From positions 1 through 64,000 of the forward strand of contig CAZHFN010000003.1 in the NCBI GenBank assembly GCA_964531105.1: a DNA stretch of 64,000 nt, given 5' to 3'. Of this stretch, positions 34,102 through 42,119 are shown one piece after another. This DNA is from UBA2256 sp964531105 (lineage in GTDB: Bacteria; Spirochaetota; Spirochaetia; Treponematales; Rectinemataceae). The notes under the pieces are model-generated. The model worked only from the letters and a program-made list of their open reading frames with translations, was not told where the DNA came from and did not search any database. Position numbers and translations under genes: made by a program. Numbering within the stretch: the first letter of the stretch is position 1; the number at the start of each line of letters is the position of its first letter.

Positions 34102-36129
34102 TTAACGAAATGTCGGGAAGATCCTTCCTGACCGCAGGCCGATAAAATAACCCCCTGATACATCGTATCCCCCAAAGAGGGATAGTTCGAAGGGGTTCAG
34201 CCCCGCAAAGCGAAGGGTAGCCGAGAGACTTAGTCCCGCGCTTAAGGATTTAGGCAGCACCGCTGGGCTGGGCGGAGCCGGTATTTCGCCGAAAGCCCAG
34301 ACACAGTCAACATAAGGGCCCATCTCGACGGACTCCACCAGGAGTATTTCCCCCGCATCAAATTTCAGAGCCCTCGCCAGCCAGATTAGCTCGACGGAAG
34401 AAGTGGCCGGAAGGACAGCGGAAACTAAAGGGGCTACCCCTCTATAGCTATCCCAGCGCCCGAGATCGAGACCTGTTCCCCTCATCCCGTAGCGCCCTGA
34501 AACTCTGCCTCTGAGAGCAATAGTGTCGGCCAAGGAAAATCCCGCCTTGAAACCCGCCAACGGTCCTGAGTCCAGGGGCTGTCCTGTGCCTCCTGAAACA
34601 AAGTAGCCGGTTCTGGTGGAGAAAAATCCAGGGAAGTCCATTCCTGAGCCTGGCGCTTGGGATGCGAGGTGGAATCCTGACTCGGATTCCCAGCTAAAGG
34701 CAGCTGAATTGAAATTGTAATTCAGAAATCCGGAGAGGTAGGGTTCGAAGCTCAGGGCTTTTGTACCGAGCCTCCAGGAAAGCCCGGTTCTTGTTTCTAT
34801 GCATTCGGGTTGTAAAAAAGGAAATCCAGCGCTTACATCACCGTAGAGCCTTAAGCTCGTATCGATGCGTATGCTGTCTCCTGGGTTGGAGCTAAGATCG
34901 GCAGCAATGCTCCAAGCCTTGCCCGGCAGAGAATTCCAGCCCACCAGGCCACCCAGAAAGGCCCTGACCCTTCCCGTGGCAAGCCCAATCCCGATGCCGA
35001 CATAGCCTTGATCGTCAAAGCCGGCTATCTCCGGTTCCGAAGGACTGAACAATCCTAATTGAGGTCTTAGCCGCACAGATGGTTCAACGGAAGGCATAGC
35101 CCCCCTTCTGTAAGCATCCAACTTAGGTGGTACGAGCTTGTGGTATTCCGATCTTTTAGCCTCCAGAACAGGATCCGCAATCGATTCTCGGACAGGCAGC
35201 CAGGTTAACAGTTCATTTAAAATCTTTCGCGCACTCTCCCTGCCCCTCTGGATTATTGCCTCAGGACTGGCGAATTCCATATAGGAGAAAGATTCCACAT
35301 CATTTCGGATGACAAAGGGCGATAAAGACAGCAGATCTTCCATGCCCGTTCTGGTCTTGCCAATATCCACCACCCTGTTGAGCACGGTTATGGGATTGTC
35401 GAAGTCCATAGCCTTGTTGTAGAGTGCAGTGGCTACAATTATACGTGATGAGTAGCGGGCAGCCAGGGCAATGGGAACGAGCGTGGTAGCTCCTCCATCC
35501 ACCAGGAGGGTTTCGCCGAATCGCTTGGGTTCGAATATGGCGGGCATGGCAAAACTGGAAGCCATTACCCTATCCAGGTCACCTGAAGCAATTTCAACTC
35601 TGCGTCTTGTGGTGAGGTCCTCGGCGGTAATGACTATGGGGATAGGAAGTCTGGAGATATCCAGATTTCCAGTCAGGTCATCCATGAGGGCTTCGAAGGC
35701 ATCCACGTTAATGAGACCGCCCTTAGTAGGCAGAACAAAGTCCAGGTATCGCTCTGCGGGTACGGCCTGCACGAGATCGGCAATAAGAGAAGGAGCCATG
35801 CCCGAGGCATAGAGCAACCCTAAAATAGCTCCCATGGAATTCGCGACAATGAAGTCTGGCCTAAAGCCCTCACCTTCCAATACCTCCAGCATCCCAATAT
35901 AGGAATATGCCCTGGCGGAACCTCCGGCGAGCACCAGACCCAGAGGCTCCCTGCCCTGAGCCCTCACAGCGGCTATCTTGGCTTCAAAACCATCCATGCC
36001 TACCTTGATAGGTTCGACCACAAGCCGCAGAGGATCATTCGATGGGAAGACGATATCAGGATGTTGTCCGGCAGCGCTCAGAACGAAGCCGGTGGCCAGG
36101 ATAAATAACAGCAATCTGCGAATGGTCAT
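34102..36129 (-). CDS. Patatin-like phospholipase with C-terminal outer-membrane barrel
   Basis: 675 residues. Signal peptide, then a patatin domain (about 60-330): LVLAGGSARAYSYIGMLEVL replaces the usual GGGxRGxxH oxyanion loop, the nucleophile elbow is ANSMG with Ser98, and the catalytic aspartate is Asp211 in DGGATTLVP. The elbow has alanine where glycine is normal. The C-terminal half is beta-rich with aromatic strands (GYVGIGIGLATGRVRAFLGG, LSWRLGTKALSFEPYLSGFLNYN) and ends FPTFR, as in patatin-Omp85 fusion proteins related to PlpD. It probably autotransports or anchors the lipase in the outer membrane. Single gene. Confidence 0.85.
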   Translation of the reverse strand: MTIRRLLLFILATGFVLSAAGQHPDIVFPSNDPLRLVVEPIKVGMDGFEAKIAAVRAQGREPLGLVLAGGSARAYSYIGMLEVLEGEGFRPDFIVANSMGAILGLLYASGMAPSLIADLVQAVPAERYLDFVLPTKGGLINVDAFEALMDDLTGNLDISRLPIPIVITAEDLTTRRRVEIASGDLDRVMASSFAMPAIFEPKRFGETLLVDGGATTLVPIALAARYSSRIIVATALYNKAMDFDNPITVLNRVVDIGKTRTGMEDLLSLSPFVIRNDVESFSYMEFASPEAIIQRGRESARKILNELLTWLPVRESIADPVLEAKRSEYHKLVPPKLDAYRRGAMPSVEPSVRLRPQLGLFSPSEPEIAGFDDQGYVGIGIGLATGRVRAFLGGLVGWNSLPGKAWSIAADLSSNPGDSIRIDTSLRLYGDVSAGFPFLQPECIETRTGLSWRLGTKALSFEPYLSGFLNYNFNSAAFSWESESGFHLASQAPGSGMDFPGFFSTRTGYFVSGGTGQPLDSGPLAGFKAGFSLADTIALRGRVSGRYGMRGTGLDLGRWDSYRGVAPLVSAVLPATSSVELIWLARALKFDAGEILLVESVEMGPYVDCVWAFGEIPAPPSPAVLPKSLSAGLSLSATLRFAGLNPFELSLFGGYDVSGGYFIGLRSGRIFPTFR

Positions 36130-36164
36130 AGATACACTATACCCTGCTGCCCATGAACGATCTA

Positions 36165-36193
36165 TCGACGCATGGATAATTTTCTGCTATTCT
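36165..36193 (+). promoter_or_regulatory. Candidate promoter of the corC-type gene, start site at a small upstream ORF
   Basis: TCGACG (36165-36170), 17 bp, TATTCT (36188-36193), then 7 nt to an ATG at 36201. The predicted transcript would begin at the small ORF described next. Confidence 0.45.
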
Positions 36194-36200
36194 TTTTGCC

Positions 36201-36341
36201 ATGAATGAACATCCTGCCGATACGGCCGAGCCCCCCTCGGCCGAAGCCGACCCCTTCAGTAGCAGCGGCACCCTCTCTGGGAGCCCGACCCAATCCTGTG
36301 TAAAAAGCCCTTTGCGCCGCGAGGCAGCCCATGCTGTTTGA
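36201..36341 (+). CDS. Possible 46-residue leaderless upstream ORF overlapping the CorC-type gene
   Basis: Starts MNEHPADTAEPPSAEADPFS and ends in LRREAAHAV; rich in Ala, Pro, Ser. It overlaps the first 11 bp of the next gene in another frame, which would allow translational coupling since that gene lacks a good ribosome site. It has no recognisable family. It could equally be untranslated leader; the promoter spacing is the only positive evidence. Confidence 0.3.
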   Translation: MNEHPADTAEPPSAEADPFSSSGTLSGSPTQSCVKSPLRREAAHAV

Positions 36342-37656
36342 AATAGCACTCATTCTAGGCCTCATCATCCTGAATGGCTTTTTCTCTCTGGCCGAAATGT
36401 CCATAGTCTCCTCCCGCAAGGCCAGGCTCAAGCACGAAGCCGATATGGGCAAAAAGAATTACGGCCTAGCCCTGGCCGCCGCCGAACAACCCGCCCGATA
36501 TCTCTCAGCTATACAGGTGGCCATAACACTTATCGGAATACTAACCGGCGCGGTAGGAGGGGCCACAGTATCCAGAAACCTCGGCGTTTGGATGAGCGAC
36601 TTCCCATTTCTTGCCGCCATAGCCAAACCCGCATCGGTAATCCTCGTCGTTATAATCACCACCCTTGTCTCGGTAATTCTGGGCGAGCTTGTGCCCAAAA
36701 ACCTGGCCCTCTCCAAACCCGAAGCTATTGCCGCAAAAGTAATACGCCCCCTCTCCTGGGTAAGCTCCGCTTTTTCTCCCCTAGTACGATTTCTCTCAGC
36801 GGCGACTACGGCTGTGGTCAAGCTTTTAGGCTTTACCAGGGACGCAGAACCTGCGGTAACCGAAGATGAAGTCATGGTGCTGTTAGCCCAGGGAGCGGAG
36901 ACGGGAGTATTTGAAAATTCCGAAAAGGAAATGGTGGAAGGCGTTCTCGATTTGGATGATCGTAGAGTTACCGCCTTTATGACCCCCCGCACCGATGTGG
37001 TAACTCTAGACCTGGAAGATGAAGCCCAGAGCCTTAAGCAAGAAATTCTCGTCAATGCCCACTTCGCTTGCCTTCCCGCCGTGGAAGGAGATCTGGACAG
37101 GATTGTGGGTATGCTGGACATGAGAAAAGCCTTGGCAGCCATCGCATCGGGTAAACCCTTCGATATCCGAACTCAGCTCTCTCCCCCAGTCCTTATTCCC
37201 GAATCGGTCTCGGCCCTACGCGCACTGGCCATCCTCAAGGACAAGGAAGCCAGGACTGGTCTCATTGTTGACGAATACGGCGGTGTTTCGGGCCTTGTCA
37301 CCATGCCCGATCTCCTCTTCTCGGTCCTGGCAGGACTGGATCAGGACGAATCAGAAGACACCGCAGGTATAGTGCGCCGCGAGGATGGCTCATATCTTGT
37401 GGACGGAGCGCTTACGATCACCGAATTCGCCGAAGCTCTGGATATTGACGAGAACGCATTCGATACCAACGATTACGACACGGTGGCCGGCCTGGTGCTC
37501 TACTGCATGGGCTCCATTCCCAAGGCTGGAGAATCCTGCAACTGGGATGGACTCCACATAGAAATCGTGGACATGGATGGCAATAGGATCGATAAACTCC
37601 TGGTGAGCAGAATCGAATCCCTGGACAAGCCAGGAGAGCTGGAAGCCCAGACTTGA
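36331..37656 (+). CDS. HlyC/CorC-type membrane protein (CNNM, CBS pair, CorC_HlyC domains)
   Basis: 441 residues. N-terminal CNNM transmembrane domain (MLFEIALILGLIILNGFFSLAEMS then SAIQVAITLIGILTGAVGG and GELVPKNLALSKPE), a central acidic linker with the family motif VEGVLDLDDRRVTAFMTPRTDV, two CBS domains to about 345, and a C-terminal CorC_HlyC domain (DGALTITEFAEALDI, DYDTVAGLVLYCMGSIPKAGE). Members export or exchange magnesium or cobalt; haemolysin naming is historical. Probably acts in the inner membrane. Convergent with ridA, 6 bp apart. Confidence 0.94.
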   Translation: MLFEIALILGLIILNGFFSLAEMSIVSSRKARLKHEADMGKKNYGLALAAAEQPARYLSAIQVAITLIGILTGAVGGATVSRNLGVWMSDFPFLAAIAKPASVILVVIITTLVSVILGELVPKNLALSKPEAIAAKVIRPLSWVSSAFSPLVRFLSAATTAVVKLLGFTRDAEPAVTEDEVMVLLAQGAETGVFENSEKEMVEGVLDLDDRRVTAFMTPRTDVVTLDLEDEAQSLKQEILVNAHFACLPAVEGDLDRIVGMLDMRKALAAIASGKPFDIRTQLSPPVLIPESVSALRALAILKDKEARTGLIVDEYGGVSGLVTMPDLLFSVLAGLDQDESEDTAGIVRREDGSYLVDGALTITEFAEALDIDENAFDTNDYDTVAGLVLYCMGSIPKAGESCNWDGLHIEIVDMDGNRIDKLLVSRIESLDKPGELEAQT

Positions 37657-37662
37657 GTCTTT

Positions 37663-38055
37663 TTATTCCTCTACGCCGAGATAGGCGATCGCTTCTATTT
37701 CTATCGACGCTTTTTTATTGAGCGCAACAATTTGCACAGTACTCCGCGCAGGGCGGTGATCGCCAAAGGCCTCGGCATACACCGCGTTCATCTTGTCTAT
37801 ATCGGCAATATCCCGCAGAAAAACCGTCGTCTTGGCGACGTCCTTCATTGTCAAGCCAAGTTGAAAGAGAATCATCTTGAGGTTAGCTAGACACTGCCTT
37901 GCCTCAGCCTCAACTCCCCCTGGCGCCAGCGTGCCGGTGGCCGGATCCACACCCAACTGTCCCGACAGAAAGACATAACTGCCTGCTTTTACCGCCTGGG
38001 AATAGGCACCGAAAGCGCCGGGAACAAGAGATGCATTCGCCTTATCTACACTCAT
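37663..38055 (-). CDS. ridA: RidA family reactive intermediate/imine deaminase
   Basis: 130 residues, normal for RidA. Motifs: PGAFGAYSQAVKAGSYVFLSGQLGVDP at the start, FGDHRPARSTVQIVAL with the catalytic arginine near residue 105, and IEIEAIAYL at the end. It hydrolyses reactive enamine/imine intermediates formed by PLP enzymes. Its start overlaps the stop of the YheO-type regulator by 4 bp, so the two are made together. That pairing suggests control by an amino-acid-type signal. Confidence 0.95.
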   Translation of the reverse strand: MSVDKANASLVPGAFGAYSQAVKAGSYVFLSGQLGVDPATGTLAPGGVEAEARQCLANLKMILFQLGLTMKDVAKTTVFLRDIADIDKMNAVYAEAFGDHRPARSTVQIVALNKKASIEIEAIAYLGVEE

Positions 38056-38801
38056 TTTTTCTCCTTGACAGCCTTGCGCCGGGTAGCGCCGTTTTCCTTG
38101 GAATCCTTAATTTCCCTAAGATACTTATAAATCGTATGTCTAGTGACGCCCAACTCTCCTGCCACCAGCTCCACCGAGCCCTTTATATCGAAAATACCTT
38201 TCTGCTCCAAGGCGGTTACCAAATTCCTATTTTTTTTACTTGGAGAAATTCCCGTACTCCGGGACAGATGCTCCATCTCCTCGGCCACCGACGTGGCCAC
38301 CCGCTCGCTCAAGTTGGGTACCAGGATTTCATCCGCGGGTCCTTCTTTATCCATGGGCAGGAAATCCTTCATAAAACGCTCCATGGGTATGGAGAGATCG
38401 ATATTGATGCAGAAGGCGCCGATGGGATGCTTCTCCTCGTTACGGATAACCATGGTAATACACTTCAAAAGAGATCCACTCTTCGTTCGTGCCATATAAG
38501 GTCCGGTAATATCCTGCTCTCCCTCCATCGCAGCCCTGGCAACCTTGAGGCCAAACTCGGTGATAGCGTCACCCTCACTTCTACCAGAGACATGGCCATT
38601 TACTATCTTCATGATAGACTTGCTGAAATCCTCATATGAATAGATAAGGACCTCGCAGCCCGAACCGCAGCAGCGGCTTATCATATCGATCATGGGAAAG
38701 TAGCGTTCAAGTAAAATCCTGTCACTCGCAGAAAAACTTGTCATTTCCTGATTCTCGATAGCTTTTTGCATGGCCGTTTTCTTGACTTCTTTGACGAGCA
38801 T
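38052..38801 (-). CDS. YheO/DauR-type transcriptional regulator (PAS-like plus HTH)
   Basis: 249 residues. The N-terminal part resembles the YheO PAS-like domain (ERYFPMIDMISRCCGSGCEVLIYS, PYMARTKSGSLLKCITMVIRNEE, PIGAFCINIDLSIPMERF). The C-terminal part is a helix-turn-helix: LEQKGIFDIKGSVELVAGEL then GVTRHTIYKYLREIKD. E. coli members (DauR) control D-amino-acid catabolism and are often next to ridA. Ribosome site AGGAG and an extended -10 (TGGTATAAT) precede it. It probably regulates its own operon with ridA. Confidence 0.85.
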   Translation of the reverse strand: MLVKEVKKTAMQKAIENQEMTSFSASDRILLERYFPMIDMISRCCGSGCEVLIYSYEDFSKSIMKIVNGHVSGRSEGDAITEFGLKVARAAMEGEQDITGPYMARTKSGSLLKCITMVIRNEEKHPIGAFCINIDLSIPMERFMKDFLPMDKEGPADEILVPNLSERVATSVAEEMEHLSRSTGISPSKKNRNLVTALEQKGIFDIKGSVELVAGELGVTRHTIYKYLREIKDSKENGATRRKAVKEKK

Positions 38802-38827
38802 GAGAACTCCTATTGTATATTTTTTTA

Positions 38828-38836
38828 ATTATACCA
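38828..38836 (-). promoter_or_regulatory. Extended -10 promoter of the yheO-like/ridA operon
   Basis: TGGTATAAT on the minus strand, a consensus -10 with a TG extension. No good -35 is present, as allowed for extended -10 promoters. The leader is about 20 nt with an AGGAG site. Confidence 0.5.
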
Positions 38837-38889
38837 TAGAAGCAGAAGTTGTGGTGAGTCGTAATAGTGGGAAATAGATACTTTTTTAA

Positions 38890-39498
38890 TTAAATAAGCT
38901 GAAAATGTCGTAAAAACCAACGGTGCACTAGCGCTCCAGGCACAAGCTCGGGATGGAAAGTAGCCCCCAGAATGTTCCCCTGGCGTACCAGCACCGGATC
39001 CTGGCCATGGCGGGCCAGTATCTCCACCTCAGGTCCCACTGAAAGAATCTTGGGAGCCCTTATAAAAACCCCTTCTAACTGGGGTATTTCAGGAATGCCG
39101 GTGGCGATGGGAGCTCGAAAACTGTCCACCTGGGTGCCATAGGCATTTCGTTTCAGATCGATGTCCAGCACGGCTAAATGTGGCTTCTTCCAGGATTCCA
39201 CCCGGGCGGCGAGCAGAATAAGGCCAGCACAGGTGCCGAAGGTCGGCATTCCCTGGAGAATCCTTTGCCTGAAGGCATCCAGAAAGCCAAAACGCTCCAG
39301 CAGCGAGGCCATCACCGTACTCTCGCCGCCGGGTATGACCATAGCCTGAACCTTGTCCAGGTCCTCCCGGGATCTTACCTCGAGTACTTCAGCCCCGGCC
39401 TCCAGCAAGGAGGCCTTATGGGCTGCATAATCGCCCTGGAGAGCTAGAACACCCACCAGGGGCTTTATGTGAGAGGGTTTAGCCCCTAGATTAGGCAT
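38890..39498 (-). CDS. pdxT: Pyridoxal 5'-phosphate synthase glutaminase subunit PdxT
   Basis: 202 residues. Class I glutaminase that feeds ammonia to PdxS. Motifs: VGVLALQGDYAAHKASL, VIPGGESTVM, nucleophile in FGTCAGLILLA, and the His-Glu pair in TFHPELV. It lies 5 bp after pdxS. About ten extra residues precede the usual start. It uses the DXP-independent vitamin B6 route, as in many anaerobes and Firmicutes. Confidence 0.96.
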   Translation of the reverse strand: MPNLGAKPSHIKPLVGVLALQGDYAAHKASLLEAGAEVLEVRSREDLDKVQAMVIPGGESTVMASLLERFGFLDAFRQRILQGMPTFGTCAGLILLAARVESWKKPHLAVLDIDLKRNAYGTQVDSFRAPIATGIPEIPQLEGVFIRAPKILSVGPEVEILARHGQDPVLVRQGNILGATFHPELVPGALVHRWFLRHFQLI

Positions 39499-39503
39499 TT
39501 TAT

Positions 39504-40409
39504 TTACCAGCCCCGCACGGCCATTCTCTGCTGGTCCTCCAGCTCCGAAAGTCCTATGCCCACCATGGCTTCGCCTAGGTTTTCAGAAAGCTCTGCTAAA
39601 ATCTTGGGCTCTTTATAATGCACTACCGCACCCACAATGGCTTTGGCGCGGCGGGCGGGATCGCCGGATTTAAAAATGCCCGAACCCACGAACACCGACT
39701 CCGCACCCAACTGCATCATAAGGGCCGCATCTGCGGGAGTAGCTATCCCGCCCGCCGAGAAGTTCGGCACTGGAAGCTTTCCGGTCTTGGCTACCTCGTA
39801 CACCAGCTCATAGGGGGCACCCAATTCCTTGGCCGCAGTCATCAGTTCCTGCTCGGGAAGCCTACTAAGCCTGGCGATTTCGTCCACTACAGTTCTCATA
39901 TGCCTGACCGCTTCCACCACATCGCCCGTGCCCGGCTCGCCCTTGGTACGGATCATGGCAGCGCCTTCGCCTATCCTGCGCAGGGCTTCGCCCAAATCCC
40001 GGCAACCGCACACGAAGGGAACCTTGAAATCGTGCTTGTACACGTGGAACCGGTCATCGGCGGGGGTAAGCACCTCTGATTCGTCGATAAAGTCAGCGCC
40101 CAGGGCTTCCAGAATCCTAGCTTCCACAAAATGGCCTATTCTGCACTTGGCCATGACGGGAATGGAAACTGCATCCTGGATTTCCTTGATCATCCGAGGA
40201 TCGGACATGCGCGCCACGCCGCCGTGAGCACGGATATCTGCAGGTACGCGCTCCAGGGCCATAACAGCCGCCGCGCCGGCTTCCTCGGCTATCTTGGCCT
40301 GGGCTGCATTGGTGACATCCATTATGACGCCGCCCTTGAGCATCTCGGCCAATCCTACCTTGGTTTTCCACTCTGCGCCCTGGCGGGCCGACCAGAATAC
40401 TGTATCCAT
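39504..40409 (-). CDS. pdxS: Pyridoxal 5'-phosphate synthase subunit PdxS
   Basis: 301 residues of normal length. It joins ribose-5-phosphate, glyceraldehyde-3-phosphate and ammonia to make PLP. Visible: KVGLAEMLKGGVIMDVTN, RVPADIRAHGGVARMSDP, PVMAKCRIGHFVEA and IRTKGEPGTGDVVEA, the last containing the lysine that shuttles the intermediate. Ribosome site AAGGAG lies 6 nt before the ATG. It heads pdxS-pdxT and is divergent from thiF. Confidence 0.97.
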   Translation of the reverse strand: MDTVFWSARQGAEWKTKVGLAEMLKGGVIMDVTNAAQAKIAEEAGAAAVMALERVPADIRAHGGVARMSDPRMIKEIQDAVSIPVMAKCRIGHFVEARILEALGADFIDESEVLTPADDRFHVYKHDFKVPFVCGCRDLGEALRRIGEGAAMIRTKGEPGTGDVVEAVRHMRTVVDEIARLSRLPEQELMTAAKELGAPYELVYEVAKTGKLPVPNFSAGGIATPADAALMMQLGAESVFVGSGIFKSGDPARRAKAIVGAVVHYKEPKILAELSENLGEAMVGIGLSELEDQQRMAVRGW

Positions 40410-40504
40410 AGGGAACTCCTTATCATTGTGGGCAGATGCAAATTACCACGAATAAGCTACAGCAAAATCTCCACTTATTCAAGTTTGCCCAAGACCAACT
40501 ATGC

Positions 40505-40533
40505 TTGCGCAGCCACGGTACATCGACTAGGCT
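40505..40533 (+). promoter_or_regulatory. Candidate thiF promoter (leaderless arrangement)
   Basis: TTGCGC (40505-40510), 17 bp, TAGGCT (40528-40533), then 7 nt to the ATG at 40541. The -10 matches the consensus weakly; the spacing to the ATG matches the other leaderless cases. Confidence 0.35.
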
Positions 40534-40540
40534 GAATGGC

Positions 40541-41128
40541 ATGGAACGCCAGCTTATGCGAAAGCGCCTATCCAACGCCACTGTAGGCATCGCCGGCCTG
40601 GGTGGCCTGGGTTCTACCTGCGCGGTCGCACTCGCCAGGGCCGGTGTGGGCAGACTCATATTGGCTGACTTCGACAAGGTAGAAGCAGGCAACCTGGACA
40701 GGCAGTATTTTTTCCTTAATCAACTGGGAAAGCTTAAAACCGAAGCCCTGGCCGATACCATTCGGGCTATAGATCCGGCAATTATCCTGACGCTGCATTC
40801 CATCCGCCTGGACAGCCGCAATGTACTGCCCATTTTTTCCGGAGCCCAGGTCCTGGTCGAAGCCCTGGACGATGCGAGTGCCAAGGCCATGCTTATCGAA
40901 ACCTGTCTTTCAGGGTTCCTCGACACTCACATAGTGGCAGCCTCAGGCTTGGCGGGCACCGGCGCCTTCGAATCCATCAAGCTTTTCCATAAAGGAAAGC
41001 TCCACATTTGCGGCGATTTTAACACCGAAGTCGGACCCCAGCTTCCCGCCGTGGCATCCCGGGTGGGCATCATAGCCAACATCCAGGCCGATACGGCTCT
41101 GGAACTCCTGCTTGAATTGCAGCAATAA
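40541..41128 (+). CDS. thiF: ThiF-type sulfur-carrier adenylyltransferase
   Basis: 195 residues from the ATG at 40541. The nucleotide loop GIAGLGGLGSTCAVALARAG and the following DFDKVEAGNLDRQYF are typical of ThiF/HesA enzymes that adenylate the C-terminus of a small sulfur-carrier protein such as ThiS. It lacks the C-terminal zinc-cysteine pairs of longer ThiF/MoeB, fitting the short ThiF class of anaerobes. An in-frame ATG at 40436 would add 35 residues that do not look like this family. The start at 40541 also leaves 131 bp for the divergent pdxS and thiF promoters. No thiS or thiG is adjacent. Confidence 0.85.
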   Translation: MERQLMRKRLSNATVGIAGLGGLGSTCAVALARAGVGRLILADFDKVEAGNLDRQYFFLNQLGKLKTEALADTIRAIDPAIILTLHSIRLDSRNVLPIFSGAQVLVEALDDASAKAMLIETCLSGFLDTHIVAASGLAGTGAFESIKLFHKGKLHICGDFNTEVGPQLPAVASRVGIIANIQADTALELLLELQQ

Positions 41129-41150
41129 AACTGAGTACCATGAATGAGAA

Positions 41151-41181
41151 GGCCGAGCATCAACAAAAAATGCTTTCGGCC
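41151..41181 (+). promoter_or_regulatory. Hairpin after thiF
   Basis: GGCCGA (41151-41156) pairs with TCGGCC (41176-41181), and GCAT with ATGC inside it, with a 2-nt bulge. No U-run follows, so it may be a weak terminator or a stabilising stem before the next gene. Confidence 0.4.
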
Positions 41182-41216
41182 GCCTAGAATGGCTTGTTTC
41201 CAGGAGGTGACACACA

Positions 41217-41555
41217 ATGGCGGAGCGCAAGAAATTTACCAATCTGCTGGACTGGCTCAAGGCACTCATAGCGCTCTGGGTATTCATCTCCACCTTCTTT
41301 TTCTCCATCGCCAACGGCCAGGCCTTCGTCCGTTTCGCCGCTGTCCTTCTTTTCCTCTTCAGCACCTGGAGTCTCGCCGTACCGGCGTCCAGAACATCTC
41401 GGCTTCTCCACATCGTATTTTGTGTATCCCTAGGCCTTTCTCCCTTTCTCTACGGCTATCAGGCTGCGGCGGCGGTCAACGTCTACCTCGCCGCGCTCGC
41501 ATCCCTTGGCATTTCAATCTACGACATTCTCCAAATAAAGAAGGAAAACCGGTAA
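41217..41555 (+). CDS. Small membrane protein of unknown function
   Basis: 112 residues with three to four hydrophobic segments (LIALWVFISTFFFSIANG, FVRFAAVLLFLFSTWSL, LLHIVFCVSLGLSPFLYGY, VYLAALASLGISIYDIL). No family recognised. A good ribosome site AGGAGG lies 9 nt before the ATG, which supports real translation. It is followed after 43 bp by an acetyltransferase gene in the same direction. Confidence 0.75.
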   Translation: MAERKKFTNLLDWLKALIALWVFISTFFFSIANGQAFVRFAAVLLFLFSTWSLAVPASRTSRLLHIVFCVSLGLSPFLYGYQAAAAVNVYLAALASLGISIYDILQIKKENR

Positions 41556-41598
41556 AACACGGTTTCATCACTACGCAGAGTACGCCCGGAGGCAGATT

Positions 41599-42048
41599 AT
41601 GGAAAAAATTCGGTATTCGGATCGACTGGAAGAGATGGATTTCAACCGCATGTCCGCAATGTTGTCCCAAGCCCACTGGTGCCCCGGGATAGGCCCGGAA
41701 GAGCTGCGTATAAGCGCGGAAAACTCCGCGCTCCAGGTGGGAGCATTCAATGAAAAGGGCGTCCAGATTGGCTGCGCCCGGGCTATTTCCGACAAGATCC
41801 GTTTCGCCTATGTTATCGACGTGTTCGTGGACAAGGACTACAGAGGCAAGGGCATTGCCACCGAAATGATGCGATATCTCATGGATAATCACTCCATGAG
41901 ACGAGTCTATCAGTGGTTCCTCCTCACCAAGGACGCCCACCCCCTCTACCGAAAAGTGGGTTTCGGCGACCTAACCCGGCAGAACGAATGGATGGAAATA
42001 CGCAGGCCTCGGCCCGACCGATCGGGAACTGCGTGGTTGAAAGAATAA
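41599..42048 (+). CDS. GNAT-family N-acetyltransferase
   Basis: 149 residues. The acetyl-CoA loop reads VFVDKDYRGKGIATEMMRYL (motif A, with RGKGIA), followed by WFLLTKDAHPLYRKVGF (motif B, ending at the usual Y-x-K-x-GF). The start with LSQAHWCPGI is like the small YjdJ/Aat-type GNAT group. The substrate is unknown. Ribosome site GGAGG lies before the ATG. Confidence 0.9.
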   Translation: MEKIRYSDRLEEMDFNRMSAMLSQAHWCPGIGPEELRISAENSALQVGAFNEKGVQIGCARAISDKIRFAYVIDVFVDKDYRGKGIATEMMRYLMDNHSMRRVYQWFLLTKDAHPLYRKVGFGDLTRQNEWMEIRRPRPDRSGTAWLKE

Positions 42049-42083
42049 CATGGCACTTTACCAATAATCGCCGTCCTCCTGTA

Positions 42084-42112
42084 TTGTCTTGGCCTCCTTC
42101 CTGTTGTACTAA
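42084..42112 (+). promoter_or_regulatory. Candidate promoter of the FRG-domain gene (leaderless arrangement)
   Basis: TTGTCT (42084-42089), 17 bp, TACTAA (42107-42112), then 7 nt to the ATG at 42120. Confidence 0.35.
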
Positions 42113-42119
42113 GATAGGT

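Noticed and set aside
40436..40540. Longer N-terminus for ThiF
   Set aside because: The 35 extra residues do not resemble the family, and the region is needed for the divergent pdxS promoter.
41913..42119. Upstream extension of the FRG-domain frame
   Set aside because: It overlaps the acetyltransferase gene in another frame; the ATG at 42120 gives the natural domain start.
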